A program made the position numbers and the translations under genes. DNA of 64,000 nt. It comes from an uncultured SAR86 cluster bacterium. GTDB lineage: Bacteria > Pseudomonadota > Gammaproteobacteria > Magnimaribacterales > AG-339-G14. Positions 8,826 to 19,708 of this stretch are shown piece by piece. The stretch's first letter is position 1; each line of letters opens with the position of its first letter. Location: NCBI GenBank assembly GCA_902540995.1, contig CACBOY010000002.1:52277-116276 (forward strand). Direction: 5' to 3'. The notes beneath the pieces were generated by a model, which was not told the origin of the DNA, ran no database searches, and saw only the letters and a program-made list of their open reading frames with translations.

Positions 8826-11586
8826 AGATACTTTAAATCTGCCTAAAACAGGATTTTCCATGAAAGCCAATTTGGCTCAGAAAGAGCCAGAGATGATTAA
8901 GTATTGGGAAGAAATTAAGCTTTATGACTTGCTGCAAAGTAAAAATAAAGATGGACCAAATTTTTTATTACACGACGGACCACCTTATGCAAATGGTCCG
9001 ATTCACCTTGGAACTACAAATAATAAGGTATTGAAAGATATCATTATTAAATTTAAACAACTTCAAGGGTTCAACTCTCCATACATTCCAGGCTGGGATT
9101 GTCATGGGCTTCCAATCGAATTGAATGTTGAAAAAAAGATTGGAAAGGTAAATGTTGAAGTTCCCGCTGATAAATTTAGAGAAGAGTGTCGAGAATACGC
9201 TAACCAACAAATTGCCATTCAAAGGAATGATTTTAAAAGGCTTGGGATTCAAGCGGACTGGAAAAATCCTTACAAAACCATGTCTTTTGATTATGAGGCG
9301 AATACCATCAGAGCGCTTGGCAAAATAATTGAAGCCAATCATTTAGTAAGAGGAGAAAAGCCTGTCTACTGGTGTTCAGAATGCAAGTCCGCACTTGCTG
9401 AAGCTGAAGTTGAATATTATGACAAAGAATCTAAAGCGATAGATTTCCTCTTTCCAATGCAAAAGGAAGTTCTTGAAAATTTACTTTCATTAGAAATTAA
9501 TTCTCCAACTTTTGCTGCATCATGGACTACTACTCCTTGGACAATTCCAAGCAACCAAGCAATCTCTTTCAATCCTGAGTTTCAATATGAATTAATAGAA
9601 TTTGAACATGAAAATAATCAAATAGCTGTATTAGTTGCTTCAACTTTAAAGGAAAGAACTTTAGAGAGAGTTGATGTTAGTTCACACAATGTTTTGGGTA
9701 AGTTACCTGGAAGTGCATTAAACGAAATCGAAGCAAATCACCCTTTTTTAAAGAGACGATCTTTATTTATTTCTGGAACGCATGTAACCGATGAAATGGG
9801 AACAGGACTCGTTCATACAGCTCCTGCTCACGGTATGGATGATTATCATGCTTGCATAGGTAAAGACTTAGATTTTCGAAGCCCGGTTGATGAAAAGGGT
9901 GAATTTATCAAAAGCCAAAAATTTGTTGGTGGACTAAATTTAGAGGAGGCAAATAATAAAATTATTGAATTATTGGCTGAAAAATCTTTATTGCTTAGTA
10001 AAAGTACTTATAGACATAGTTTTCCAAATTGTTGGCGTCATAAAATTCCTGTTTTTTTTAGAGCAACACCTCAATGGTTTATTTCCATGGAAAAGAACTT
10101 CCTCTTGCAAAACTCTGAAGAAAAAATAAATGAGATCAATTGGCTTCCAGAGTGGGGAAAATCAAGAATTGAAGGAATGATGCAAGAAAGACCAGATTGG
10201 TGTATTTCAAGACAACGCTCTTGGGGGGTACCGCTTCCTTTGTTCACAAATAAAGAAACTGGAGAACTTCATCCTAAGACCCTTGAAATTATAGAAAAAG
10301 TTGCACAAGAGGTAGAAAAAATAGGCATCCAAGCTTGGTATGATATGGAACCAAGTTCGTTAATTGATGACTATGAATTATATGAAAAATCTTCTGACAT
10401 CCTGGACGTCTGGTTTGACTCTGGCGTAACGCATCATTGTGTTTTAGAACAAAGAGAAAATTTATCTTATCCTGCTGATTTATATTTAGAAGGTTCAGAT
10501 CAACACAGGGGGTGGTTTCAGTCTTCTTTATTGACTGGCATGGCTATTAATAACGAGGCTCCGTATAGATCAGTTCTCACGCACGGATTTGTAGTTGATG
10601 GCGAAGGAAAAAAACAATCCAAATCTCTGGGTAATACTGTCTCACCTCAATCAGTCTGGAACAAGAAAGGAGCTGATATTCTGAGGGCATGGGTAGCTTC
10701 ATCAGATTTTAGAAATGAAATTTATTTTTCAGATGAAATCCTCGATAGAACCGCGGATTCTTACAGAAGAATCAGAAATACGATTAGATTTTTGTTATCA
10801 AATTTATATGATTTTGATCATCAGCAAGAAGTCAGTTTAGATTCAAGAGTGGAAATAGATATATGGATTCTTAAAGAGGCTGAAAAACTCCAAAATGAAA
10901 TTATTGAAGATTATTCAAATTATGAGTTTCATTTGGTTTATCAAAAAATTCTAAATTTTTGTACCAACGAATTAGGTAGTTTTTATTTAGATATTCTCAA
11001 AGACAGACTCTATACCTCAAAAAAATCTGGTTTTGCTAGAATTTCAGCGCAAGCAACAATAAAAAGCCTGTTGGATAAATTATTGTTATGGATTGCACCA
11101 ATTTTAAGTTTCACCGCAGAAGAGGCTTTCAGAGAGTTATATAAAGACAAAAAGTCTATTTTCCTAGAAAGTTTTTCATCAGCTCAAGAAGATATACTCC
11201 TAACTTTAGACGAAGATTCTTGGAAAGTGTTAAATGAAATAAAAATTGAAGCAAATAAACTTTTGGAGGAAAAAAGAAATGACGGAATTATTGGTTCTTC
11301 CTTAGATGCTGAAGTAAAAATCTTCTGTAACTCTGAGACCTTTTTAAGATTAAGTCCTTGTATTGATGAGTTGAAATTTCTTTTAATTGTTTCAGATGCT
11401 TCCTTGGAGGTTGCCGATGACGATGGTCAATCTTCTATTTCAATTGAAGTAAAATCCTCCGATAAAGAAAAATGTGATCGTTGCTGGCATCATACGGGTA
11501 ATCTCAAAAAGATTTTAGATTCAAGTCTATGCCCAAGGTGTATAGATAACGTTGAGGGCGAGGGTGAAAAAAGAAAGTTTTTTTAA
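8812..11586 (+). CDS. ileS: Isoleucyl-tRNA synthetase
   Basis: 924 residues, full length. Class I synthetase: HIGH-type motif PIHLG at about 63-67, the editing domain ([25 protein letters not shown]), then the KMSKS loop. The C-terminal zinc finger CDRCWHH...CPRC is intact. The KMSKS equivalent reads KQSKS (residues 601-605, positions 10612-10626), a Met-to-Gln change in the ATP-binding loop; both lysines and serines remain, so activity is expected. The gene overlaps ribF by 14 nt and lspA at its 3' end. The zinc finger places it with the eubacterial (mupirocin-sensitive type) IleRS group rather than the eukaryote-like one. Confidence 0.97.
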   Translation: MKKIKDTLNLPKTGFSMKANLAQKEPEMIKYWEEIKLYDLLQSKNKDGPNFLLHDGPPYANGPIHLGTTNNKVLKDIIIKFKQLQGFNSPYIPGWDCHGLPIELNVEKKIGKVNVEVPADKFREECREYANQQIAIQRNDFKRLGIQADWKNPYKTMSFDYEANTIRALGKIIEANHLVRGEKPVYWCSECKSALAEAEVEYYDKESKAIDFLFPMQKEVLENLLSLEINSPTFAASWTTTPWTIPSNQAISFNPEFQYELIEFEHENNQIAVLVASTLKERTLERVDVSSHNVLGKLPGSALNEIEANHPFLKRRSLFISGTHVTDEMGTGLVHTAPAHGMDDYHACIGKDLDFRSPVDEKGEFIKSQKFVGGLNLEEANNKIIELLAEKSLLLSKSTYRHSFPNCWRHKIPVFFRATPQWFISMEKNFLLQNSEEKINEINWLPEWGKSRIEGMMQERPDWCISRQRSWGVPLPLFTNKETGELHPKTLEIIEKVAQEVEKIGIQAWYDMEPSSLIDDYELYEKSSDILDVWFDSGVTHHCVLEQRENLSYPADLYLEGSDQHRGWFQSSLLTGMAINNEAPYRSVLTHGFVVDGEGKKQSKSLGNTVSPQSVWNKKGADILRAWVASSDFRNEIYFSDEILDRTADSYRRIRNTIRFLLSNLYDFDHQQEVSLDSRVEIDIWILKEAEKLQNEIIEDYSNYEFHLVYQKILNFCTNELGSFYLDILKDRLYTSKKSGFARISAQATIKSLLDKLLLWIAPILSFTAEEAFRELYKDKKSIFLESFSSAQEDILLTLDEDSWKVLNEIKIEANKLLEEKRNDGIIGSSLDAEVKIFCNSETFLRLSPCIDELKFLLIVSDASLEVADDDGQSSISIEVKSSDKEKCDRCWHHTGNLKKILDSSLCPRCIDNVEGEGEKRKFF

Positions 11587-12067
11587 AACACAAAAATTAT
11601 TCTTTCTGACTGCATTAATTATTTCTTTGGTCTTTTTTGATCAATTCTCAAAATACTTAATTGAGGCAAACTTTAATCTTTATGAGTCTACAAACATAAT
11701 TCCGTTTTTAAACTTCACTTTTATAAAAAATTTTGGCGGCGCTTTTAATTTATTTAACGATGCTTCTCTTAACTTAGGATTAATATTTATTTTGTTAGTT
11801 TCTTTAATATGTTTTTATCTTCTTTTAGCAATTTTTACCAATCTTGTATTCAAAGAAATTCTTTTCAAAGAAAGGGTTTTTTGGAGCTTCATTCTTGCTG
11901 GTGGCTTGGGAAATCTTTTAGATCGAATCTCTAGAGGCTATGTTGTAGATTTTATTGATATAACATTTAATCCTTATGTATTTAATTTAGCTGACTGCTT
12001 TGTGACATTAGGTATAATTTTTTTATTGTTTGATTCCTTTTTTATGCATAAATCTGATGCAGAGTAA
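11564..12067 (+). CDS. lspA: Lipoprotein signal peptidase (signal peptidase II)
   Basis: About 167 residues with four membrane segments. Conserved motifs: [10 protein letters not shown] near the N-terminus, NFGGAFNLF, and the two catalytic aspartates in GNLLDRI and FNLADC. LspA cleaves the signal peptide of diacylglyceryl-modified prolipoproteins in the inner membrane. I chose GTG 11564 because GAGG ends 6 nt upstream; a TTG at 11552 would add four residues. The start lies inside ileS, whose stop is at 11586. The FKBP gene often found between lspA and ispH in enterics is absent. Confidence 0.93.
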   Translation: MKKESFFKTQKLFFLTALIISLVFFDQFSKYLIEANFNLYESTNIIPFLNFTFIKNFGGAFNLFNDASLNLGLIFILLVSLICFYLLLAIFTNLVFKEILFKERVFWSFILAGGLGNLLDRISRGYVVDFIDITFNPYVFNLADCFVTLGIIFLLFDSFFMHKSDAE

Positions 12068-12998
12068 GACCATTAAGCTAGCTAATCCTAGAGGCTTTTG
12101 CGCCGGGGTAGATAGGGCAATAGATATCGTAAACATTGCTTTGGATAAGTTTGGACCTCCTGTTTATGTAAGGCATGAAGTTGTTCACAATCGAAAAGTT
12201 GTGCAAGACCTAAAAATTCGTGGAGCTAGATTTGTTGATAATCTTGATGAGGTTCCAGAAGGGTCTGTCACAATATTTTCAGCTCATGGGGTATCTGAAA
12301 AAGTAGAATCTCAAGCAAAAAAATATAATTTAAACTTTTTTGACGCTACTTGCCCACTTGTTACTAAAGTACATATGGAAGTCATTAAATATGCTCAGCA
12401 AGGAAGAGACGTCATCATGATCGGACATAAAAATCATCCTGAAGTTGAGGGAACTCTTGGCAGGTTTCCAAATGATAGTTCAGGAAAAATATATCTCGTT
12501 GAAGATGAAAAGGATGCTCAAAACATAAATATTTCTCAGCCGTCTAATTTGGCTTTAGTTACTCAGACAACTCTCTCGGTAGATGACACGCAGCTAATCA
12601 TTGAAATACTCAAGAAAAGATTTCCTGAAATAAAATCACCAAATGCAGATGATATTTGTTATGCAACACAAAATAGACAAGATGCTGTAAAGCAGCTTGC
12701 TTTAGAAACAGACTTTATAATTGTTGTTGGTTCCGAAAATAGCTCAAATTCAAATCGATTGAAGGAACTAGCAGAGCTTATGGGAACGGAATCATGCTTG
12801 GTAGACCATGTTTCGCAACTTTCTGAGGACTCTTTGAAAAACATCAGTAAATTAGGAATCACATCAGGAGCTTCAGCTCCTGAAGAACTCGTCAAAGAAA
12901 TAATTTCTTACTGCAAAGGTTTTGGGTTTTCTATAGTTGAAGAAATCCAAGGCCTTAAAGAAAATATATCCTTCAAACTACCAAAAGAGCTTAGATGA
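12057..12998 (+). CDS. ispH: 4-hydroxy-3-methylbut-2-enyl diphosphate reductase
   Basis: 313 residues from ATG 12057, which overlaps the lspA 3' end by 11 nt. The iron-sulfur cluster cysteines occur in the expected contexts: GFCAGVDRA (Cys15), [11 protein letters not shown] and [21 protein letters not shown] and SAHGVS are the substrate-pocket motifs. IspH performs the last step of the methylerythritol phosphate pathway, giving IPP and DMAPP. A longer in-frame reading from 12030 would add nine residues with no family support. Confidence 0.96.
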   Translation: MQSKTIKLANPRGFCAGVDRAIDIVNIALDKFGPPVYVRHEVVHNRKVVQDLKIRGARFVDNLDEVPEGSVTIFSAHGVSEKVESQAKKYNLNFFDATCPLVTKVHMEVIKYAQQGRDVIMIGHKNHPEVEGTLGRFPNDSSGKIYLVEDEKDAQNINISQPSNLALVTQTTLSVDDTQLIIEILKKRFPEIKSPNADDICYATQNRQDAVKQLALETDFIIVVGSENSSNSNRLKELAELMGTESCLVDHVSQLSEDSLKNISKLGITSGASAPEELVKEIISYCKGFGFSIVEEIQGLKENISFKLPKELR

Positions 12999-14236
12999 AA
13001 AGTGACATAGCAATTATTGGAGCTGGTATTGCTGGTATAACAACAGCATATGCACTTGCTAAAAAAGGTCACAAAGTTACTTTAATTGATTCCAGAAGAT
13101 ATCCTGCAATGGCAACAAGTTATGCTAATGGAGGTCAATTAAGTGCGAGTAATTCCGAAACTTGGAATACTACAAAAAACATACTTAACGGAATTAAGTG
13201 GATGTTCAAGAAAGATGCTCCGCTTCTTTTTAATCCTTCGCCTAGTATTCAAAAATACAAATGGATGATAGGTTTTCTTTTAGCCACATTTAATGGCAAA
13301 CACAAATCGAATACTCAACAAACTATCGAGTTAGCCAAAAGAGCCAGAGAAATATACTTCGACATAGCAGACTCTGAAGGTATTAAGTTTGATCTTTTAA
13401 AGAAAGGCATTCTTCATTTTTACAATGACGAAAAAGAATTTAGTTCGGCAGCAGACAAAGCTTCTTGGCTAGATCAGGAAGGCATGGAATGGGAAGCTTT
13501 ATCTTTAGATGAAATTGAAGATTTGGAACCTGCATTCAAGTCTGCAAGCAACGAAAAGAAAATAGTCGGGGGAATTTATACAAAATCCGATGCAAGTGGC
13601 GATATTCATAAATTTTGTACAAATATGATCAAAACCCTGGAAGAAAAATATGGTGTGGAAACTTTTTTCAATACCGAAATAGAAACAATCTACAAGGACA
13701 AAGATAAAGTAATTCTTTCTGCGACAGATCAAGCCAATTCAAAAGGATATGTTTTTGATCAAGTTGCAGTTTGTGCTGGCGTTGAAACTCAAAAGTTTGC
13801 AGATATATTAGGTGATGGCATGAGGGTTTATCCTGTCAAAGGTTATAGTGTGACCATCTATCTTGACGATATGATTTCTCAACAAGCTGCACCACAAGTT
13901 TCTTTATTGGATGATCCGGTAAAAATTGTTTCCAGCAGGCTTGGTAATAGACTTAGGGTTGCAGGAACTGCAGAATTGGCTGGAAAAAATAAAGATATCA
14001 GACAAGATAGAATTCGCCCTTTGCTTAATTGGGTAAGAGAATATTTTCCTTCTGTAAGCACGGAAAACTATACGCCCTGGGCTGGTCTGAGACCTATGAC
14101 GCCTGACATGATGCCTTTAATATTTGAGAGTAAAGTTAAGGGTATATTTTACAATACGGGACATGGCCACTTAGGCTGGACTTTAGGCGCAGCTACTGGC
14201 GAAATATTGGCTGAAAAGATGGGAAATGATCAATAA
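12995..14236 (+). CDS. dadA: D-amino acid dehydrogenase (DadA family FAD oxidoreductase)
   Basis: 413 residues. N-terminal FAD-binding motif IIGAGIAGITTAYALAKKGH (GxGxxG at residues 9-14) and the DadA segment ATSYANGGQLSASNSE. Near the C-terminus are PWAGLRPMTPDMMP and NTGHGHLGWTLGAATG. DadA oxidises D-amino acids such as D-alanine to 2-oxo acids at the inner membrane, feeding electrons to quinones. Start ATGA overlaps the ispH stop. Its neighbour ampD and the ampG-like gene act in peptidoglycan recycling, so D-alanine released from muropeptides is a plausible substrate (inference). Confidence 0.9.
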   Translation: MKSDIAIIGAGIAGITTAYALAKKGHKVTLIDSRRYPAMATSYANGGQLSASNSETWNTTKNILNGIKWMFKKDAPLLFNPSPSIQKYKWMIGFLLATFNGKHKSNTQQTIELAKRAREIYFDIADSEGIKFDLLKKGILHFYNDEKEFSSAADKASWLDQEGMEWEALSLDEIEDLEPAFKSASNEKKIVGGIYTKSDASGDIHKFCTNMIKTLEEKYGVETFFNTEIETIYKDKDKVILSATDQANSKGYVFDQVAVCAGVETQKFADILGDGMRVYPVKGYSVTIYLDDMISQQAAPQVSLLDDPVKIVSSRLGNRLRVAGTAELAGKNKDIRQDRIRPLLNWVREYFPSVSTENYTPWAGLRPMTPDMMPLIFESKVKGIFYNTGHGHLGWTLGAATGEILAEKMGNDQ

Positions 14237-14756
14237 AGAAGGTTGGCTTACAAACGCGGAAAAACATATATCTCCAAACTTTGATCAAAGACCAAAAAAT
14301 TCTGAGATAAAGCTCATCGTTATTCATAACATAAGCTTGCCACCAGAAAACTTTGCGCCTGAAAATGTCAAAAAATTCTTCAAAAATGAACTTGATTTCG
14401 AGTCCCATGAGTTTTTTCATGAGATAAGAGGCCTAAAAGTATCTAGTCACTTTGTAATTGATCGAACAGGGAAAATTTATCAATTCGTTTCGGTTTATGA
14501 CAGGGCATGGCACGCTGGCGCATCTTCTTTTAAAAACCAAGAAAATTGTAATGATTTTTCATTAGGCATTGAACTTATTGGCAGTGACAATGCTCCCTTT
14601 GAAAATAATCAATATGATTCTCTAATTAAGCTTATTGAAATTCTTTGCAGCTCTTTCCCAGAGATAAAAAAAGAGAATATCGTAGGCCATTCTGAAATAG
14701 CACCAGATAGAAAGACTGACCCAGGACCCTTTTTTGATTGGTCGAAGATAAGATAA
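14226..14756 (+). CDS. ampD: 1,6-anhydro-N-acetylmuramyl-L-alanine amidase AmpD
   Basis: 176 residues, cytoplasmic (no signal peptide), amidase_2 fold. The zinc ligands His34 (VIHNISLPP), His155 (GHSEIAP) and Asp165 and the catalytic Glu116 (GIELIG) fall almost exactly where AmpD has them. DRKTDPGPFFDW is the AmpD C-terminal signature. AmpD cleaves the stem peptide from anhydro-muropeptides brought in by AmpG. It overlaps dadA by 11 nt. The ampG-like gene is two genes downstream, forming a local recycling module. No ampC or ampR gene is in the window. Confidence 0.95.
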   Translation: MINKEGWLTNAEKHISPNFDQRPKNSEIKLIVIHNISLPPENFAPENVKKFFKNELDFESHEFFHEIRGLKVSSHFVIDRTGKIYQFVSVYDRAWHAGASSFKNQENCNDFSLGIELIGSDNAPFENNQYDSLIKLIEILCSSFPEIKKENIVGHSEIAPDRKTDPGPFFDWSKIR

Positions 14757-14765
14757 AATACCTTT

Positions 14766-15248
14766 ATGCCATCTTTTGATATTGAATCCAAAATTGATAA
14801 CCATGAGTTATCAAATGCAATAGACCAAACTAATAGAGTTATCACCAATAGATACGACCTTAAAGATGCAAACGCCAATGTGGCTTTGCAAGAGAACGAA
14901 ATTAAAGTTTCCGCTAATGATTCCTTTCAATTGGATCAAATTATCCCAATTCTAAAAGAAAATTTAAGTAAACGTAAAATTGACTTAAAAAGTTTAAAAA
15001 TAGGCGAGACTTACGAAGCCAACAATTCAGCCTCAGTAAATATTGAACTTGTTCAAGGTATTTCGAGTGAAATAGGAAAAGAAATTAATGCACTTATAAA
15101 ATCAAAAAAAATGAAAGTACAGAGCTCTATTCAAGGAGACTCCGTAAGAGTTTCTGGAAAGAAAAGAGATGATCTTCAAGCTGCAATCACACTAATAAAA
15201 GAACAAAATTTCAATATTCCTCTGCAATTTCAAAATTTTAGAGACTAA
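14766..15248 (+). CDS. yajQ: YajQ family nucleotide-binding protein
   Basis: 160 residues, full-length YajQ (DUF520) with family-typical sequence MPSFDIESKIDNHELSNAID at the N-terminus, NRYDLKDA, SGKKRDDLQAAI and PLQFQNFRD at the C-terminus. The fold is two ferredoxin-like domains. Some homologues bind cyclic di-GMP or other nucleotides; the general role is unclear. It sits between ampD and the ampG-like permease with 9 nt and 3 nt gaps, suggesting co-transcription but not a demonstrated part in peptidoglycan recycling. Confidence 0.93.
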   Translation: MPSFDIESKIDNHELSNAIDQTNRVITNRYDLKDANANVALQENEIKVSANDSFQLDQIIPILKENLSKRKIDLKSLKIGETYEANNSASVNIELVQGISSEIGKEINALIKSKKMKVQSSIQGDSVRVSGKKRDDLQAAITLIKEQNFNIPLQFQNFRD

Positions 15249-15251
15249 AAA

Positions 15252-16532
15252 ATGACTTTTATAGATTCTTTGAGGAATTATTTAAGTCCTCAAATTTTAG
15301 TAATTTTATGCTTGGGTTTCATTTCCGGGGTCCCTTATGGGGTCTTAATGGATCCCTTGAACTACTGGTTATCAGAAGAAGGCATTGAAAAATCTACTAT
15401 TGGTCTGCTTTCTTTGGTTTTTTTAATTTATTCCTTAAAAGTATTTTGGGCTCCTTTAGTAGATCGTTTAAAAATACCAAGACTTCATAGGTTAGGGCAA
15501 AGAAAATCCTGGTTGTTTTTATCTCAGTTTGTAACTGGTCTAATAATATTATCAATAAGTTTTGTTGAGCCTAAAGAAAGTTTAAATATCTTTGTATATT
15601 TGATTCTTGCAATTGGGTTTTTTTCTGCGACGCAAGACATATGTGCTGACGCATTAAGAATAGAACTTGTCGAAAAAAGAGAGTTAGGTGAGGCATCAGC
15701 AGTTTTTGTTATTGGTTGGAGAATCGGAGCTATTTTACTTTCTGGGGTAGCAACTTTTTACTTGGCTGAATTTTTTGGATGGAATTTTGCTTATCAAATG
15801 ATTGGCATAATTGTAATCTTTTTGTCTTTTATTTTTCTAATCCTCATAAAAGAGCCAACCAGAGAGATTAGACCGCCAAAAGATTTTTTTAAGGAACCTC
15901 TTGGATGGTTTGAAGATTCTTTTTTAGCTCCTTTAAAAGATCTTTATTTAAGATATAAGAACCATCTATTGCTGTTACTTCTTTTAATATTTACTTATCG
16001 ACTGAGCGATATGTTTTTAGGTCCAATGGCTATGCCGTTCTACAGAGAAACAGGATTTACAAAAATTGAAGTTGCTGAAATAACTAATTTTTATGGACTT
16101 ATCATGACCATCTTGGGCGGTCTATTTGCTGGAGCTTCAGTCTATCGTTTTGGCCTTTCAAAAAACTTGGTTGCAGGAGCCATTCTAACTCCTTTAACAA
16201 ATCTGCCTTTTATATATCTAAACATGATTGGTCATGATGTGAATTTCCTGATATTGACGATCACTTTAGATAACTTTACTCAGGGATTTGTCAATGTGAT
16301 GGGTGTTACTATTCTCGGTACCATTGTTTCGAAAAGTTTTACCGCAACACAGTTCGCTTTTTTAGTGGCATTGGTTTCAGTGCCTCCAAGAATTGTTTCA
16401 GGAGGTTCGGGAATAATTGTCGATAATATGGGGTTTCATGAGTTTTTTATTATTTGCGCTTTACTTGGAATTCCGGCAATTATTTTCTCCATAATGGCCC
16501 ACAAAAGAAGACAGGAACTGGGTTTTGAATAG
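15252..16532 (+). CDS. ampG: AmpG-like muropeptide MFS permease
   Basis: 426 residues with about 12 membrane segments. The first loop is AmpG-like: LGFISGVPYGVLMDPLNYWL, STIGLLSLVFLIYSLKVFWA and PLVDRLKIP followed by QRKSWLFLSQ. ATQDICADALRIE corresponds to the AmpG segment with a conserved Asp in helix 4. AmpG imports GlcNAc-anhydroMurNAc-peptides from the periplasm for recycling. The nearby ampD supports this assignment. It could instead be another AmpG-like MFS member with a different solute, so confidence in substrate is moderate. Its 3' end overlaps the VanZ-like gene by 8 nt. Confidence 0.82.
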   Translation: MTFIDSLRNYLSPQILVILCLGFISGVPYGVLMDPLNYWLSEEGIEKSTIGLLSLVFLIYSLKVFWAPLVDRLKIPRLHRLGQRKSWLFLSQFVTGLIILSISFVEPKESLNIFVYLILAIGFFSATQDICADALRIELVEKRELGEASAVFVIGWRIGAILLSGVATFYLAEFFGWNFAYQMIGIIVIFLSFIFLILIKEPTREIRPPKDFFKEPLGWFEDSFLAPLKDLYLRYKNHLLLLLLLIFTYRLSDMFLGPMAMPFYRETGFTKIEVAEITNFYGLIMTILGGLFAGASVYRFGLSKNLVAGAILTPLTNLPFIYLNMIGHDVNFLILTITLDNFTQGFVNVMGVTILGTIVSKSFTATQFAFLVALVSVPPRIVSGGSGIIVDNMGFHEFFIICALLGIPAIIFSIMAHKRRQELGFE

Positions 16533-16881
16533 AAGCCTATATTTAAATAGATGGTTAAATAGTTTTTATATTCTATTTTTAATTTCCTTATTTTTATTTT
16601 TTGCTCCTTTCAAGGAAGGTCCAGAAATTTTTTCTCATACAGATAAAATTGGACATTCTTTTATTTTTTTCTTAATGACTGTCTTTTTAATATTCGGAAG
16701 ATTAAAAAGGTATTTCGCACTAATTTTCTGCATTTTCTATGCTTTGTTTACTGAAATTGTTCAAACTTTTCTAAATTATAGAACCGGAAGTATTTTTGAC
16801 TTTGTTTCAGACATACTAGGTGTAACTTTTGCAATTTTTTTTGTTTTTTTCCTTGAAAAAAGAGCTAAGGAACATAAATAA
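16525..16881 (+). CDS. VanZ-like small membrane protein
   Basis: 118 residues, about four membrane segments. Family-like residues: a TDKIGHSFIFFLMT segment, TEIVQTFLNYRTGSIFDFVS and ILGVTFA, matching the VanZ pattern (DKxxH, ExxQ, R, D, G). VanZ-like proteins are widespread and mostly uncharacterised; some affect teicoplanin or lipopeptide tolerance. TTG start at 16525 overlaps the ampG-like gene end, so it is the last gene of that run. Function here is unknown; a cell-envelope role is suggested only by its neighbours. Confidence 0.75.
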   Translation: MNRSLYLNRWLNSFYILFLISLFLFFAPFKEGPEIFSHTDKIGHSFIFFLMTVFLIFGRLKRYFALIFCIFYALFTEIVQTFLNYRTGSIFDFVSDILGVTFAIFFVFFLEKRAKEHK

Positions 16882-16888
16882 ATAAATG

Positions 16889-16917
16889 TTGTGAATTGAG
16901 CATTCGTTTAATAGAAT
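16889..16917 (+). promoter_or_regulatory. Predicted sigma-70 type promoter of groES-groEL
   Basis: TTGTGA (16889-16894), a 17-nt spacer and TAGAAT (16912-16917) make a good housekeeping promoter 43 nt before groES. I see no sigma-32-type CCCCAT -10 element and no CIRCE inverted repeat in the 78-nt gap, so heat control, if any, is not obvious from this sequence. Confidence 0.65.
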
Positions 16918-16959
16918 GCGCATCTCACATTTGTTTAGTTATTTTTAAGGAGTGCTAAT

Positions 16960-17253
16960 ATGAAATTTAATCCATTAGGAGACAAACTTCTCGTAAGAAG
17001 AAGTGAAGAGGAAGAAACCACTGCAGGAGGTATTGTTTTGCCTGGTTCTGCAGCTGAAAAGCCTTCCCAAGGTGAAGTGTTAGCTATTGGACCAGGAAGA
17101 GTTCTTGATTCAGGAGAAAAAGTTGAAGTTCCAGTAAGTGTCGGAGACACAGTTGTTTTTGGTCAATACGCAGGAAGCAACACTATAAAAGTCGATGGTG
17201 AAGAATTATTAATTCTTAGTGAAAGTGATCTTCTTGGAACGGTTTCCAAGTAA
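16960..17253 (+). CDS. groES: Co-chaperonin GroES
   Basis: 97 residues, the standard GroES size. It begins [14 protein letters not shown]; the mobile loop that contacts GroEL is [20 protein letters not shown], followed by [10 protein letters not shown] and [12 protein letters not shown]. GroES caps the GroEL folding chamber in the cytoplasm. A strong ribosome binding site AAGGAG (16947-16952) lies 7 nt before the ATG. It heads the groES-groEL operon, with a 33-nt gap to groEL. Confidence 0.98.
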   Translation: MKFNPLGDKLLVRRSEEEETTAGGIVLPGSAAEKPSQGEVLAIGPGRVLDSGEKVEVPVSVGDTVVFGQYAGSNTIKVDGEELLILSESDLLGTVSK

Positions 17254-17283
17254 ACAATTACATATTTTTTTAATACGAGGTAA

Positions 17284-18930
<1,647 letters not shown>

Positions 18931-18943
18931 AAATCTTCTATTG

Positions 18944-18978
18944 AAAAAAAAGAGGCCATGCTAGGCCTCTTTTTTTTA
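18944..18978 (+). terminator. Rho-independent terminator after groEL
   Basis: The inverted repeat AAGAGGCC (18950-18957) / GGCCTCTT (18964-18971) has a 6-nt loop, an A-run on the left and a T-run on the right. The stem can extend through the A/T runs. It ends the groES-groEL transcript 20-50 nt after the stop. Confidence 0.92.
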
Positions 18979-19023
18979 TTTTACGGTTTTAGAATATAAT
19001 AAAGCTTTAAAGAGGGAGATCTA

Positions 19024-19707
19024 ATGGAAATAGAACTATATTTATACAATGTCCTAGTGAGATGGGGACACATCTTAGTTGGTATAGCCTGGATAGGGCT
19101 TTTATATTATTTTAATTTTGTGCAAACAGAATATGTAAAAGTCGCAGATCCTGATGCTAAAGCAGATGTTATGAAAAAATTAGCACCCAATGCGCTTTGG
19201 TGGTTTAGATGGGCTGCTTTTTTAACTTTTTTAACAGGTTTATATCTTTTGTATGTTCAAGAACGAGCAATTACAACGGCTATAACTTTAGGGTCATTAA
19301 TGGGGATCATCATGATGTTAAATGTTTGGGGAATCATTTGGCGTAATCAAAAGATTGTTATCGGCCTTAAAGAAGGAGATGCAGCGGTTGCTGGTGCTAA
19401 AGCTGGTCTGGCCTCAAGGACAAATACTTTACTTTCTTTGCCAATGCTTTATTTCATGGTTTCTTCAGCTCATGGTGGAACGGCATCTTACCCAAAATCG
19501 TATCTTTTAATTGATCAATCTGCTGCGGGGGGGCCCATTGCAGGTTATTTAGGTTATGATTTTTGGATTGTAGTAGCTGCGGTTCTTTTAATTGAGTTGA
19601 ATGCAATTTATGGAAAAATGTTTCCCGTAATTGCATCTGTAAGATCAGTTATAACTTCAAGCTTTATCTTAACTATTATTTTTTCTGGCTTAGTTTTTTA
19701 TATCTAA
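19024..19707 (+). CDS. PuuD-like (DUF989, urate oxidase N-terminal-like) membrane protein
   Basis: 227 residues with six to seven membrane segments. The opening LVRWGHILVGIAWIGLLYYFN and the later segments ALWWFRWAAFLTFLTGLYLLY, RTNTLLSLPMLYFMVSSAH and LIELNAIYG resemble the membrane domain of the bacterial urate hydroxylase PuuD, including spaced histidines that could bind haem. The cytochrome c domain that completes PuuD is absent and no purine catabolism gene is nearby, so urate oxidation should not be assumed. A TATAAT at 18995-19000 and a GAGGGAG ribosome site at 19012-19018 suggest its own promoter. The next gene converges on it with a 1-nt gap. Confidence 0.7.
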   Translation: MEIELYLYNVLVRWGHILVGIAWIGLLYYFNFVQTEYVKVADPDAKADVMKKLAPNALWWFRWAAFLTFLTGLYLLYVQERAITTAITLGSLMGIIMMLNVWGIIWRNQKIVIGLKEGDAAVAGAKAGLASRTNTLLSLPMLYFMVSSAHGGTASYPKSYLLIDQSAAGGPIAGYLGYDFWIVVAAVLLIELNAIYGKMFPVIASVRSVITSSFILTIIFSGLVFYI

Positions 19708-19708
19708 G

